Positions 1 to 8,147 of a DNA stretch of 16,376 bases are shown piece after piece. This stretch comes from DATFGK01 sp046712825 (GTDB lineage: Bacteria > Actinomycetota > AC-67), in contig JBKKCR010000230.1 of assembly GCA_046712825.1 (NCBI GenBank), positions 1-16,376 of the forward strand, read 5' to 3'. Numbering within the stretch: position 1 is the first letter of the stretch; the number at the start of each line of letters is the position of its first letter. Made by a program: the position numbers and the translations under genes. The notes beneath the pieces are model-generated. The model did no database searches. It was not told the DNA's origin and saw only the letters and a program-made list of their open reading frames with translations.

Positions 1-465
1 TTCGGGAGCGAGTCGTTCAACGACGAGATCCTTGAGAACATCGTGCTCAAGCGCCAGACGTCGAAGCTCGTTCTCGACGGCGCGCTGCTCGCGCGCCAGA
101 TCGGCCTCGAGCCGATCCTCACCTTCATCGCCGGGCTGCCCGGCGAGTCGAAGGAATCGATGCTCCGCACCGTCAAGATCCTGCGTCAGAACGGCTTCAC
201 CGAGGCCACGTTCTTCCCGCTCGTCGTGTTCCGCGGGACGCCGCTGTACGACACGTTCGCGGAGGGAAAGACGAAGGCCGAGATCGAAGCCGCCCGTTTC
301 GACGACTTCTCCGAGGAGTACTGCTATCTCTCGGAGGACTTCCCGACGAAGGAGGCGCTGATCTCCTACGCCGGCTACCTCAACGCGGAGATCCGCAAGG
401 ACATCGAAGGCGAGCGCGCCGACGACATGGCCGGCTCCGACGTGGGGCACCTGCTGGCGGGCTGA
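1..465 (+). CDS. Radical SAM protein, C-terminal fragment
   Basis: The reading frame is open from the first base of the window, so the 5' end lies outside; 154 residues are visible and the TGA is at 463-465. The early part reads GSESFNDEILENIVLKRQT, then an alpha/beta repeat with LTFIAGLPGES and a later FRGTPLYDTF. This pattern (G-x-E-S, then helix, then F-I-x-G-L-P-G-E-T/S, then 'G-T-P-L-Y') is typical of the second half of the radical SAM TIM barrel in the B12-binding/radical SAM and Elp3-like superfamily. The CxxxCxxC cluster motif that would prove it lies upstream of the window. Substrate cannot be inferred. The tail (SEDFPTKEALISYAGYLNAEIR onward) is helical and charged. The gene converges on the methyltransferase at 553-1170. 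Confidence 0.75.
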   Translation, partial: FGSESFNDEILENIVLKRQTSKLVLDGALLARQIGLEPILTFIAGLPGESKESMLRTVKILRQNGFTEATFFPLVVFRGTPLYDTFAEGKTKAEIEAARFDDFSEEYCYLSEDFPTKEALISYAGYLNAEIRKDIEGERADDMAGSDVGHLLAG

Positions 466-480
466 CACCCAGCGCGTTCC

Positions 481-537
481 GGCCCATCCCTGCCCGAAAC
501 ATGCGCACAGAGAAGGTTTTGGGCAAGGAAATGGGCC
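481..537. terminator. Long imperfect hairpin between convergent genes
   Basis: The left arm at 481-500 (GGCCCATCCCTGCCCGAAAC) pairs with the right arm at 516-537, leaving a 15-nt loop at 501-515. I count 19 pairs, one of them G-T, with one mismatch and a two-A bulge. It starts 15 nt after the radical SAM stop and ends 15 nt before the methyltransferase stop. That position suits a bidirectional terminator, although neither side has a clean T-tract. A palindromic repeat element (REP/MITE-like) is the alternative; copies elsewhere in the genome would decide. Confidence 0.5.
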
Positions 538-552
538 GTCGAGAAGAACCGG

Positions 553-1170
553 TCAATCGCGGGTCGCGAGGATCAGCGCTGCCCCCGCGCGGCTTCGCAG
601 CGTCACGCCCGTGAAGCCGGCGGCTTCGACCAGCCTTCGAACCTCCCCCGGGCCGGAAACGCCATCCGGCGGTGCCAGACCGACGAAGCGCGCTAGGGGG
701 AAGGCGGCCGCGGGAGCGGCGATGAGGATGCGGCCGCCGGGCCGGAGGACCCTATGAAGCTCGGCGAGACCGGCCCGGACGTCGGTCCAGAAGAAGATCG
801 TGTTCACCGTGTAGGCGCGATCGAACGAAGCATCCGCGAACGGCAGGGCCGAAACGTCGGCTCGGAGCACGCGCACGTTTCCTGCCCCCGGATCCTCGCG
901 GAACCGCATCGCGCCACGGTCGACCATCTCCTCGGAGATGTCGACGCCGACGACGTGTCCTGAAGTCAGGCGGCGGCGGACCAGATCCAAACCCACTCCC
1001 CCGCCGAATCCAACGTCGACGATCTCCTCAGACCCTTTCAGTTGCAGAGAGCCCACCGTCCAACGATTGATCGGCCGGTTGACGATGTTGAGGATGAATC
1101 CGGTCGCCGGCGCCAGCACGCCGCGCGGGTGCGCAAGTTGGCCGACCACCGGCAAGGCGCGTCGTCGCAT
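553..1170 (-). CDS. Class I SAM-dependent methyltransferase
   Basis: 205 residues, ATG start. The fold signatures are in order: motif I at residues 50-60 (IVDVGFGGGVG, the SAM-binding loop), the acidic loop VVGVDISEEM at 73-82, DVSALPFADASFDRAY at 105-120, and LHRVLRPGGRILIAAP at about 138-153, the usual post-motif III strand. This is the methyltransferase type 11/25 (UbiE-like) family. Residues 1-49 form a cap that would help set substrate specificity. The gene lies 12 nt downstream of the tetR gene on the same strand and is probably cotranscribed with it. The substrate is unknown; with a TetR regulator next to it, a small lipophilic or xenobiotic acceptor is possible, but that is inference. 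Confidence 0.85.
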   Translation of the reverse strand: MRRRALPVVGQLAHPRGVLAPATGFILNIVNRPINRWTVGSLQLKGSEEIVDVGFGGGVGLDLVRRRLTSGHVVGVDISEEMVDRGAMRFREDPGAGNVRVLRADVSALPFADASFDRAYTVNTIFFWTDVRAGLAELHRVLRPGGRILIAAPAAAFPLARFVGLAPPDGVSGPGEVRRLVEAAGFTGVTLRSRAGAALILATRD

Positions 1171-1182
1171 GGCGTCAGTCTG

Positions 1183-1839
1183 TCAGGCGTTTCCGCGCGA
1201 GGCGAGCAGAAGCTGGATTGCTTGCGAGGCGAGCGCGTCGGGCTGGACCGCGTCGGGCTCGATCGCAGCGTGCAGCCCGATCCCGTCCGCCGTCGCAACG
1301 AACAGCATCGCGAATGCGTCTGGGTCGACCCAGGCCGGCAGCAGCCCGGCGTCGCGTTCCTCGCGCATCTGGGTGGAGAGGAACGAACGCACCTCTTTGA
1401 AGAGCTCCTCGACGCCGCGGCGAAGCGTGTCGTCTCGCGAGGCCGCGACGAGCGCCTCCAGATACACCGGGAGCATGTCCCGAGCCTCCGCGAAGGTTCG
1501 TTGTAGCTGAGCTACGGCACCGACCAGCCGCTCCGCCGGGTCCATCTCGCGTCGCAAGACATCGAGCGCCGGCGCGAGCCATCCCCGCACCGTCTGCACC
1601 AGCGCCTGAGCGACTAGCTCGTCCTTGGATCCGAAGTGATACGTGATCGCGCCGAGGTTGACCCCGGCGGCGGTCGCGATCGCACGCGAGGTCGTCCCTC
1701 GCAAGCCGTTCAGCCGCAGGCACTCGAGCGTGCCCGCAAGTAGGCGGGCTTCGGTTGGCTCCGGTCCCTCGGGGGCTTGGAGCCGGCCGCCCTCCCACTG
1801 GGGTGTGATCCTGGGTTTCGACTTGCTTTGTTCATTCAT
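1183..1839 (-). CDS. TetR/AcrR-family transcriptional regulator
   Basis: 218 residues from the ATG at 1839. The frame stays open for 88 more codons upstream, but those overlap the divergent gene and have no TetR homology, so the downstream ATG is preferred. The DNA-binding domain is at about residues 30-80: a first helix with EARLLAGTLECLRLNG, then the helix-turn-helix TTSRAIATAAGVNLGAITYHF, then the characteristic GSKDELVAQAL. The C-terminal half is a helical ligand-binding and dimerisation domain (VYLEALVAASRDDTLRRGVEE; FAMLFVATADGIGLHAAIEPDA). Its start codon lies inside a 20-bp palindrome shared with the promoter of the divergent 1882-2775 gene. It therefore probably represses both itself and that operon. 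The inducer is unknown. Confidence 0.9.
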   Translation of the reverse strand: MNEQSKSKPRITPQWEGGRLQAPEGPEPTEARLLAGTLECLRLNGLRGTTSRAIATAAGVNLGAITYHFGSKDELVAQALVQTVRGWLAPALDVLRREMDPAERLVGAVAQLQRTFAEARDMLPVYLEALVAASRDDTLRRGVEELFKEVRSFLSTQMREERDAGLLPAWVDPDAFAMLFVATADGIGLHAAIEPDAVQPDALASQAIQLLLASRGNA

Positions 1840-1852
1840 ACGTATGTATGAT
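1823..1852 (+). promoter_or_regulatory. Sigma-70-like promoter of the epimerase operon
   Basis: TTGCTT at 1823-1828 and TATGAT at 1847-1852 are separated by 18 bp, a good match to a -35/-10 pair. Transcription would begin near 1859, about 20 nt before the ATG at 1882. The spacer is occupied by most of the palindrome at 1832-1851, so a bound repressor would block RNA polymerase. Confidence 0.55.
1832..1851. promoter_or_regulatory. Palindromic operator, probable TetR binding site
   Basis: TCATTCATACGTATGTATGA is an inverted repeat in which nine of the ten half-site positions are complementary; the exception is the 1836/1847 pair. The perfect core is CATACGTATG at 1837-1846. Its length and symmetry are typical of TetR-family operators. 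It lies between the divergent tetR and epimerase genes, overlaps the -10 of the latter, and contains the tetR start codon (1837-1839). Confidence 0.65.
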
Positions 1853-1881
1853 ACACAAGGAACGACCAGAAGGTGGTAGCG

Positions 1882-2775
1882 ATGATCCTGGTGGCAGGCG
1901 GAACCGGCTTTTTGGGACGGCACATCGTCCGGGCTCTGGTTGCCCACGGCTCTCCGGTGCGTATCTTGACCCGCGATCCGGAGCGAGCCCCTGAGCTCGG
2001 CCAGAAGGAGACCGTGGCGGGCGACGTCACGATGCCTGAATCGCTGCCCGACGCGGTCAGGGATTGCCGCGGCGTCGTCATGGCCGCCCAGTTCATCGGG
2101 CACCCGATCGAGAAGCCGCGCCGCGGGCGAACCTACGACGCCGTGGACCGTGCCGGCACGGAGAACCTCCTCATCGCGGCCCGACGCGCCGGCGTCGAAC
2201 GCTTCCTTTACGTCTCCGGTGCCGGCGTCGGGCAGGGGCGCCCGGAGCCTTGGTTCGCGGCGAAGGATCGAGCCGAGGCGTCCGTCCGCGGGAGCGGCCT
2301 CTCATTCGTGAACCTTCGATCCTCGTGGGCGTACGGCGAGGGCGATCGAGCGCTGAACCGCATCGCCCGCATCGCGCGCTTCTCCCCCATCGTGCCGGTG
2401 CTCGGTTGGAACCGGCAGAAGGTCATGCCAGTGTGGGCGGGCGACGTCGGGGAAGCGGTCGCGCGAGCGTTCGAGCGCGACGAGGCGTGGGGTCGCACGC
2501 TCGAGATCGGGGGTCCCGAGGTCCTCACGATGCACGAGGTGGTACGGACACTCATGAACGTTCTCGGGAAGCGTCGACTCCTCGTGCCCCTCCCCAAGCC
2601 GATCGCGAAGCTCGCGACGGCGCCGCTGACGGTTCTTCCGAACCCACCGCTGACCCCGCGTGCGGTCGACTTCGCCACCGGCGACGCGATCGTCGACGAC
2701 GCCTCGCTGCGCGAAGTGCTCGGGCTTCACCCGACCCCGTTGGCCGAAGGGTTGACGCGCTATGCCATCGGCTGA
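1882..2775 (+). CDS. NAD(P)-binding epimerase-like protein (atypical SDR, NDUFA9/NmrA type)
   Basis: 297 residues from the ATG at 1882, which has an AAGGTGG ribosome-binding site at 1870-1876. A GTG at 1873 is in frame but overlaps that site. The N-terminus MILVAGGTGFLGRHIV carries the Rossmann GxxGxxG (residues 6-12). Later come FLYVSGAGVG, a KDRAEASVRGSGL helix and NLRSSWAYGEGD, the usual substrate-loop region. This resembles the extended or atypical short-chain dehydrogenases annotated as complex I NDUFA9-like or NAD(P)H-binding proteins. In the YxxxK motif the Lys is present (about K128) but the Tyr position is Trp (PWFAAK), so classical SDR catalysis is doubtful. It is first in an operon with two membrane proteins (14-nt overlap with the next), probably under TetR control. 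Confidence 0.85.
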   Translation: MILVAGGTGFLGRHIVRALVAHGSPVRILTRDPERAPELGQKETVAGDVTMPESLPDAVRDCRGVVMAAQFIGHPIEKPRRGRTYDAVDRAGTENLLIAARRAGVERFLYVSGAGVGQGRPEPWFAAKDRAEASVRGSGLSFVNLRSSWAYGEGDRALNRIARIARFSPIVPVLGWNRQKVMPVWAGDVGEAVARAFERDEAWGRTLEIGGPEVLTMHEVVRTLMNVLGKRRLLVPLPKPIAKLATAPLTVLPNPPLTPRAVDFATGDAIVDDASLREVLGLHPTPLAEGLTRYAIG

Positions 2776-3412
2776 GCCGATCCTGGCAGCTCCGACGAGA
2801 AGGACGCCTCGCCTCGCCGAGGAAGGCTCGGGGTTGATCGGGATGGTCATGGGTCTGGGTCTCACCGGCCTGCTACTGGTGAATGGCGCGGACGAACCAA
2901 CCGACCGTGCTTCGAGCTACCTGGGAGCGCTTGCTCTCGGCATCGTCGCCACTCTCCCCGGTGCCTTGGCGATGCTCGGTCGCCGGAGACCGTCTCTCTT
3001 CCTCGCCGCCGGGCTGCTCGGCATCCCGGTTTGCTTCATCTCGATGGGCGGAGCAACCCTTCCACTCCTCCTCCCTACGGGGATGGCCTTCGTGGCATAC
3101 GGCCGACGCTCCGCCGACGCGATCCCGCGCGTCTACCCCACGATCATCGCCCTGAACGCTGTTGTGATCGGGATCCTTTCCTTCGTGGTGCTCTTGGCGC
3201 ACGAGGACCCCCGGTGCCGGGCAATCGAGAACGGGACGACCTGTTCGAGCGACGTCGTTACGGCGCCCGAAGCCGCGGCGAGCCTCGCACTGTCGGCGCT
3301 CGCGATCGCCTCCTCGTGGACGCTTGCTCGTCCTCGCCTCGATGAACCCGTTCCGCAGATGCCCTGGCCGCGCCCCGTCGCACCCGAGAGGCCGGGCGAC
3401 TCTGGACCGTGA
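2762..3412 (+). CDS. Multi-pass membrane protein of unknown function
   Basis: 216 residues, ATG start overlapping the end of the epimerase-like gene by 14 nt, so probably translationally coupled. I do not recognise a family. Hydrophobic segments lie near residues 24-43, 53-73, 77-113 (probably two helices), 124-147 and 168-190, giving five or six membrane spans. Between the last two spans is an outward-type loop with two cysteines 10 residues apart (DPRCRAIENGTTCSSD) that could form a disulfide. The C-terminal tail is Pro/Arg-rich (about 190-216). Position and composition suggest it works with the small membrane protein encoded next. Confidence 0.7.
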   Translation: MPSAEPILAAPTRRTPRLAEEGSGLIGMVMGLGLTGLLLVNGADEPTDRASSYLGALALGIVATLPGALAMLGRRRPSLFLAAGLLGIPVCFISMGGATLPLLLPTGMAFVAYGRRSADAIPRVYPTIIALNAVVIGILSFVVLLAHEDPRCRAIENGTTCSSDVVTAPEAAASLALSALAIASSWTLARPRLDEPVPQMPWPRPVAPERPGDSGP

Positions 3413-3786
3413 GGAAGCGACCCCGGTTCGAGATAGGCTTGCCGCTGGCCGTCCTCGGTGCGCTGGCGACCACCTTCTTCGTCGCATCCACCGCCTTCGT
3501 TGGCATCGGTCAGACGGAAACGGACTGCTCCTATTGCGACTTCCATCCCATGTTCTTCGCCTTCGCGATCCCAGCCGTGATCGGCTCCTGGCTCGGGGTA
3601 TGGGCATGGCGGCAACGTCGATGGATTCTCGCGAGCTTGGGATTCCTCCTCTCGATCGCCGCGCCGGTGGGCTATCTCATCGAACTGACTGCTCCGATCG
3701 CTATCGGCCTGATGATCGCATCACTGATCCGGGCGTGGAAGGCGCGGCGCTACGACGTTACCGAGAGCGGCGTTAGCGGCCCGTAA
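3409..3786 (+). CDS. Small membrane protein of unknown function
   Basis: 125 residues, starting at a GTG that overlaps the previous TGA as GTGA (3409-3412), a typical coupled junction. Three or four hydrophobic segments: about 11-34, 49-69, and a long stretch 71-109 that probably forms two helices. A CSYC (CxxC) sits in the loop after the first helix, next to DFHPMFF; it could bind metal or form a disulfide. No family recognised. The last 14 nt overlap the 3' end of hutI, which converges on it, leaving no room for a terminator between the two operons. Confidence 0.65.
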   Translation: MRKRPRFEIGLPLAVLGALATTFFVASTAFVGIGQTETDCSYCDFHPMFFAFAIPAVIGSWLGVWAWRQRRWILASLGFLLSIAAPVGYLIELTAPIAIGLMIASLIRAWKARRYDVTESGVSGP

Positions 3787-4966
3787 GGACAACCCGCGCG
3801 AGGTTCACGCCGTAGTGGTAGGCGAGGTCGACGTACGAGGGCTCATCGAGCACGAGGATGTCGGCGCGGGTGCCGGGCGCGAGTGACCCCACCTTCCCTT
3901 GACGGGAAAGCGCAGCTGCGGCGTGACGTGTCACACCGAGGATCGCCTCTTCGGGCGTCATCTTCAGATGCGCGCATGCGAGCGCGACGACGAGCTGGAG
4001 GTTCTCGCTGTACGACGTGCCCGGGTTGAAATCGGTCGACAGCGCAACGCGAACGCCGCGTTCGATGAGCATCCGCGCCGGCGCGAACGGGAAGCCGGTC
4101 ATCATCGAAGCGCCCGGGATCAGGACCGCGACCGCTCGCGTCCGCGCCAGCGCTTCCGCATCCTCTTCGGTCGCGTGCTCGAGATGCTCTGCGCTCACCG
4201 CTCCGAACTCCGCTGCGATGGCCGCTCCCCCACTCCGCTTCAGCTGCTCGGCGTGCACCTTCAAGCCGAGTCCTTCCGCCCGCGCTGCGCGAAGGATGCG
4301 ACGGGTCTGCTCGACGGTGAACGCGCCTTCGTCGCACCAGACATCGCAGAACTCCGCTAGGTTGCCGAGCCCCGGAATCATCCCCTCAGCGACCAACGTG
4401 GCGTATCCGTCGGGGTCGTCCGCGTACTCGTCGGGGACCACGTGCGCGCCGAGGAAGGTGCGGACGACCTCGGACTGATGGCCGACGGTCGCAGCCACTT
4501 CGAGCAAGCGCCGCTCGTGCTCGGGGGTGAGGCCGTAGCCGCTCTTGGATTCGACCGTAGTAACTCCGTGCGCGAGGAAACGGTCGAGCCGCTCTCGCGC
4601 GAGCTTACGCAAATCCTCATCACTGGCAGCGCGCGTAGCAGCGACGGTGGAGCGAACGCCGCCGGCTTTGTAGGGCTCACCGCGTAGGCGCGCCGCGAAT
4701 TCCTCGGACCGATCGCTGGCGAAGACGAGATGCGTGTGGCAATCCACCAGCCCCGGCAGCACCGCTCCCCCACCCGCGTCGACCTCGTGGGCATCGGGCG
4801 CGACCTCGACGGCGCCGCGAAGGTCGCGCTCGGGCCCGGCCCACACCACGCGGCCCTCGAAGCCGGCGACCGCGCCGCGATCGATCAGGCCGAGCGGGCC
4901 ATGGCCGAGCGCGGGATCACAGGTGACGACCTGCGAGGCGCCGGTGACGACGAGGTCGGCCTTCAC
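3773..4966 (-). CDS. hutI: Imidazolonepropionase (HutI)
   Basis: Third step of histidine degradation: hydrolyses 4-imidazolone-5-propanoate to N-formimino-L-glutamate in the cytoplasm. 397 residues from the GTG at 4966, the usual family length. The frame extends upstream to 5230, but that part is antisense-like, Arg-rich and overlaps hutU. Amidohydrolase landmarks: VDCHTHLVFASDR with the metal-binding HxH at 77/79, KSGYGL at 141-146 in the substrate region, KVHAEQ with H238 and E240, SAEHLEH with H261/H264, and STDFNPGTS with the metal or catalytic D312. The GTG start overlaps the hutU TGA as GTGA (4963-4966). Last gene of the hut operon; it ends inside the tail of the converging membrane-protein gene. 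Confidence 0.97.
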   Translation of the reverse strand: MKADLVVTGASQVVTCDPALGHGPLGLIDRGAVAGFEGRVVWAGPERDLRGAVEVAPDAHEVDAGGGAVLPGLVDCHTHLVFASDRSEEFAARLRGEPYKAGGVRSTVAATRAASDEDLRKLARERLDRFLAHGVTTVESKSGYGLTPEHERRLLEVAATVGHQSEVVRTFLGAHVVPDEYADDPDGYATLVAEGMIPGLGNLAEFCDVWCDEGAFTVEQTRRILRAARAEGLGLKVHAEQLKRSGGAAIAAEFGAVSAEHLEHATEEDAEALARTRAVAVLIPGASMMTGFPFAPARMLIERGVRVALSTDFNPGTSYSENLQLVVALACAHLKMTPEEAILGVTRHAAAALSRQGKVGSLAPGTRADILVLDEPSYVDLAYHYGVNLARVVLTGR

Positions 4967-6618
4967 GCGTCCTGCATCGGGATGCGCACGCCGCGCTCTC
5001 GAGCGACCTCGATCGCTCGCTCGTACCCGGCGTCTGCGTGGCGCATCACCCCGGTGCCGGGATCGTTCGTGAGCGTCAGCTCGAGCCGCCGGTCGCCGTC
5101 GGCCGTCCCATCGGCGACGACGACCACACCGGCGTGGATCGCCTTTCCCATGCCGACGCCGCCCCCGTGATGAACGCTCACCCACGTCGCGCCACTCGCG
5201 GTGTTCAGCAGCGCGTTCAGGATGGGCCAATCGGCGATCGCGTCGGAGCCGTCCCGCATCGCCTCCGTCTCGCGGTACGGCGACGCGACGCTCCCCGCGT
5301 CGAGGTGATCGCGTCCGATCACGATCGGCGCGTTGATCTCACCACTTCGGACAAGGTCGTTGAACGCGAGACCGGCGCGCTGCCGCTCGCCGTAGCCCAG
5401 CCAGCAGATGCGCGCGGGAAGCCCTTGGAACTGAACGCGTTCTTGCGCGAGCTTCAACCATCGCTGCAGTCCGTCGTCGTCGGGGAACAAGCCGGCGACG
5501 GCCCGGTCGGTCGCGGCGATATCGGCGGGATCGCCCGAGAGCGCCGCCCAGCGGAAGGGCCCTTTCCCTTCGCAGAACAGCGGCCTGATGTACGCGGGTA
5601 CGAAGCCGGGATACGAGAACGCATCTGCGAAGCCGCCCTTGAGTGCCTCGCCGCGCAGGTTGTTGCCGTAGTCGAACACCTCGGCACCGGCGTGCGCGAG
5701 ATCGACCATCGCCCGGCAATGCACGGCCATCGAAGCGCGGGCTTCCTCGACGTAGCGCTGCGGATCCTTCGCGCGGAGCTCCGCCGCTTCCTCGACGGTG
5801 TGCCCCTGCGGGACGTAGCCGTTCAACGGATCGTGCGCGGAGGTCTGGTCGGTGACGACGTCCACGGCGAATGCGCGCCGCTTGATCTCGGTGAACACGT
5901 CGGCGGCGTTCCCCACGACGCCGATCGATACGGCCCGGCCCTCTTCGCGCGCGTCCTCGGCGCGGTCGATCGCGTTGTGGAGGTCGTCGGCTACCTCGTC
6001 CAAGTAGCCACCCTCGATCCGGCGATGGATGCGTGCCGGATCGACGTCGGCGCAGAGCGCCACACCCTCGTTCATCGTGATCGCGAGCGGCTGCGCGCCG
6101 CCCATCCCGCCGAGCCCCGCCGTCAGCACGACCCGGCCCCGGAGCGTGCCGCCGAAACGCTGGTCGGCGATCGCCCGGAACGTCTCGTAGGTGCCCTGGA
6201 GGATGCCTTGCGTGCCGATGTAGATCCACGAGCCTGCCGTCATCTGACCGTACATCGTCAGGCCGGCGGCCTCGAGCTCCCAGAACGTCTCCCAGTCCGC
6301 CCAGTCGGGCACCAGCATCGAATTCGCGATGAGCACGCGCGGAGCGAATGGGTGCGTCCGGAAGACGCCGACCGGCTTCCCCGACTGAACGAGCAGGGTC
6401 TCGTCACCCTCCAGGCCGCGGAGCGAGGCCACGATCGCGTCGAAGCTCGCCCAGTTGCGCGCCGCCTTGCCGGAGCCGCCGTAGACCACGAGGTCGTCGG
6501 GCCGCTCGGCCACATCAGGGTCCAGGTTGTTCATGAGCATCCGCAGCGCGGCTTCCTGCGGCCAGCCCTTGCAGGAGAGCTCCGAGCCTCGGGGCGCGCG
6601 GACGACGCGGGCGCTCAT
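4963..6618 (-). CDS. hutU: Urocanate hydratase (HutU, urocanase)
   Basis: Second step of histidine degradation: adds water to urocanate to give imidazolone propanoate, using tightly bound NAD+ as an electrophile. 551 residues, the normal family length. Landmarks: YGGSGKAARNW at 46-56, YGQMTAGSWIYIGTQGI at 123-139, the NAD-binding GLGGMGGAQP at 168-177, FDYGNNLRGEA near 315-325, the active-site cysteine region PARICWLGYGER with C405, and the highly conserved stretch from RDHLDAGSV (436) to SDAIADWP, followed by SVHHGGGVGMG. The ATG at 6618 overlaps the hutH TGA as ATGA (6615-6618). No key residue appears to be missing. Confidence 0.98.
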   Translation of the reverse strand: MSARVVRAPRGSELSCKGWPQEAALRMLMNNLDPDVAERPDDLVVYGGSGKAARNWASFDAIVASLRGLEGDETLLVQSGKPVGVFRTHPFAPRVLIANSMLVPDWADWETFWELEAAGLTMYGQMTAGSWIYIGTQGILQGTYETFRAIADQRFGGTLRGRVVLTAGLGGMGGAQPLAITMNEGVALCADVDPARIHRRIEGGYLDEVADDLHNAIDRAEDAREEGRAVSIGVVGNAADVFTEIKRRAFAVDVVTDQTSAHDPLNGYVPQGHTVEEAAELRAKDPQRYVEEARASMAVHCRAMVDLAHAGAEVFDYGNNLRGEALKGGFADAFSYPGFVPAYIRPLFCEGKGPFRWAALSGDPADIAATDRAVAGLFPDDDGLQRWLKLAQERVQFQGLPARICWLGYGERQRAGLAFNDLVRSGEINAPIVIGRDHLDAGSVASPYRETEAMRDGSDAIADWPILNALLNTASGATWVSVHHGGGVGMGKAIHAGVVVVADGTADGDRRLELTLTNDPGTGVMRHADAGYERAIEVARERGVRIPMQDA

Positions 6619-8147
6619 CGAAGCTCACCCACCGCGCCCTCAACCGCGTTCACCAGCGTCCCGTTGCGAGCCAGCTCCCGAACGGCGTCGATGTCCGGCG
6701 CGAGGAAACGATCCCGGTCCATGAACGCGACGCGCTCTCGGATCGCCGAACGCGCTGCGGCCGACGCGCGCGAAGGCTCCAGCGGCGCGCGCAGGTCCAG
6801 CGCCTGCGCCGCGAGCAATGCCTCGATCGAAACCACGGCTTCGGCGTTCGCGACCGCCTTCAACGCCTTTCGCCCGGCGTCCCATCCCATGCTCACATGG
6901 TCCTCCGTCGTCCCCGAGGTCGGGATCGAATCGACCGACGCCGGCACGGCCAGCCGTTTGGACTCGGCGACCATCGCCGCCTGCGTGTACTGCGCGAGCA
7001 TGAACCCCGAGTTCACGCCCGCCTCCGGCGCGAGGAACGCCGGTAGCCCGTTGGAGTGCGCGGGGTCGAGCATGCGGTCGCTACGGCGTTCGCTGATCGA
7101 CGCTACCTCGCTCGCGGCGATGGCAATCATGTCCAGCGCGAACGCGAGCGGCTCGCCGTGGAAGTTGCCGGCGCTCTCGACCGCGCCCGACTCGTGCAGG
7201 ACGACCGGGTTGTCGACCTCGCTCGCAAGCTCGCGCTCGACGACGGAGCGCGCGTACGCGAGCGCGTCCCGGCAGGCGCCGTGTACTTGCGGAGCGCATC
7301 GCAGTGAGTACGCGTCTTGGACCGCGTGCGCGGTCGTCCGGTGCGACCCGATCACGTTCGAGCCGGCCGTCAACCGTCGCAGGTTCTCCGCGGACGCGAG
7401 CTGCCCTGGGTGGGGCCGGAGCGCGTGGATGGCTTCCGCGAACGGCCGGTCGGTCGCGAGGAGAGCCTCGACGCTCATCGCGCACGCGACGTCGGCCGTC
7501 TTCAGGGTGCGCTCGAGGTCGTTCACGGCCAGGCACGCCATCGCAAGCATGCCCTCGGTGCCGTTCACGAGCGCGAGGCCTTCCTTCGCCTCGAGCGTGA
7601 GCGGCTCGAGCCCGGCATCCCGCAGCGCGTCCGACGCCGCCGCGCGGGCTCCGTTGATGCGAACGGTTCCTTCGCCGATCAAAGCCAGAGCGCAGTGCGC
7701 CAGGGGCGCCAGGTCGCCGGATGCCCCGACCGAACCGTGCGCGGGCACCACGGGGAGGATGCCCCGGTTGAGAAGCTCCACGATCTGCTCGACGAGTCGC
7801 GGACGCACTCCGGCGTGCCCGGCCGCAAGCGTGCGAGCTCGGAGGAGCATCATCCCCCGCACGACCTCCGCCGGCATGTCCTCGCCGGTGCCTGCGGCGT
7901 GGGAGCGGACGATCGCGCGCTGAAGCTCTTGGATAGCGGCCGGTTCGATGCGGACGTTGGCGAGCGCGCCGAACCCGGTCGTGATGCCGTAGACGACGTC
8001 TCCTCGTGCGACGGCCTCCTCGACGATGCGTCGAGCCGGCGCCATACGCGCAGCCACACCCTCGGCGAGCTCGACCTTGGTTCCCTCGCGCCCAACGGAA
8101 ACGACGTCACCGATGGTCAGCGGCTCGCCGGACAACGCGACGCTCAC
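6615..8147 (-). CDS. hutH: Histidine ammonia-lyase (HutH)
   Basis: First step of the pathway: non-oxidative deamination of L-histidine to trans-urocanate and ammonia. 510 residues from the GTG at 8147, which overlaps the hutG TGA as GTGA (8144-8147). A start 15 codons upstream is possible but would overlap hutG more. With the GTG start, the Ala-Ser-Gly triad that cyclises into the MIO electrophile falls at 142-144 (GSVGASGDLAPLAH) and the catalytic Tyr at 53 (YGITTGFG), the same numbers as in the Pseudomonas putida enzyme as I recall it. That supports the chosen start. Other signatures: LVNGTEGMLA, QDAYSLRCAPQVHG and SVDSIPTSGTTEDHVSMG. Confidence 0.97.
   Translation of the reverse strand: MSVALSGEPLTIGDVVSVGREGTKVELAEGVAARMAPARRIVEEAVARGDVVYGITTGFGALANVRIEPAAIQELQRAIVRSHAAGTGEDMPAEVVRGMMLLRARTLAAGHAGVRPRLVEQIVELLNRGILPVVPAHGSVGASGDLAPLAHCALALIGEGTVRINGARAAASDALRDAGLEPLTLEAKEGLALVNGTEGMLAMACLAVNDLERTLKTADVACAMSVEALLATDRPFAEAIHALRPHPGQLASAENLRRLTAGSNVIGSHRTTAHAVQDAYSLRCAPQVHGACRDALAYARSVVERELASEVDNPVVLHESGAVESAGNFHGEPLAFALDMIAIAASEVASISERRSDRMLDPAHSNGLPAFLAPEAGVNSGFMLAQYTQAAMVAESKRLAVPASVDSIPTSGTTEDHVSMGWDAGRKALKAVANAEAVVSIEALLAAQALDLRAPLEPSRASAAARSAIRERVAFMDRDRFLAPDIDAVRELARNGTLVNAVEGAVGELR

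Noticed and set aside
1840..2103. N-terminal extension of the TetR gene
   Set aside because: It overlaps the divergent epimerase gene and its promoter, has no TetR similarity, and the ATG at 1839 gives a normal TetR length.
4967..5230. N-terminal extension of hutI
   Set aside because: It overlaps the end of hutU in another frame, is Arg-rich, and the GTG at 4966 gives the standard coupled junction and family length.
5038..7923. A 961-codon open frame on the plus strand
   Set aside because: It is antisense to hutU and hutH, which have full family signatures. The translation is Arg/Ala-rich without domains, as expected for a shadow frame in GC-rich DNA.
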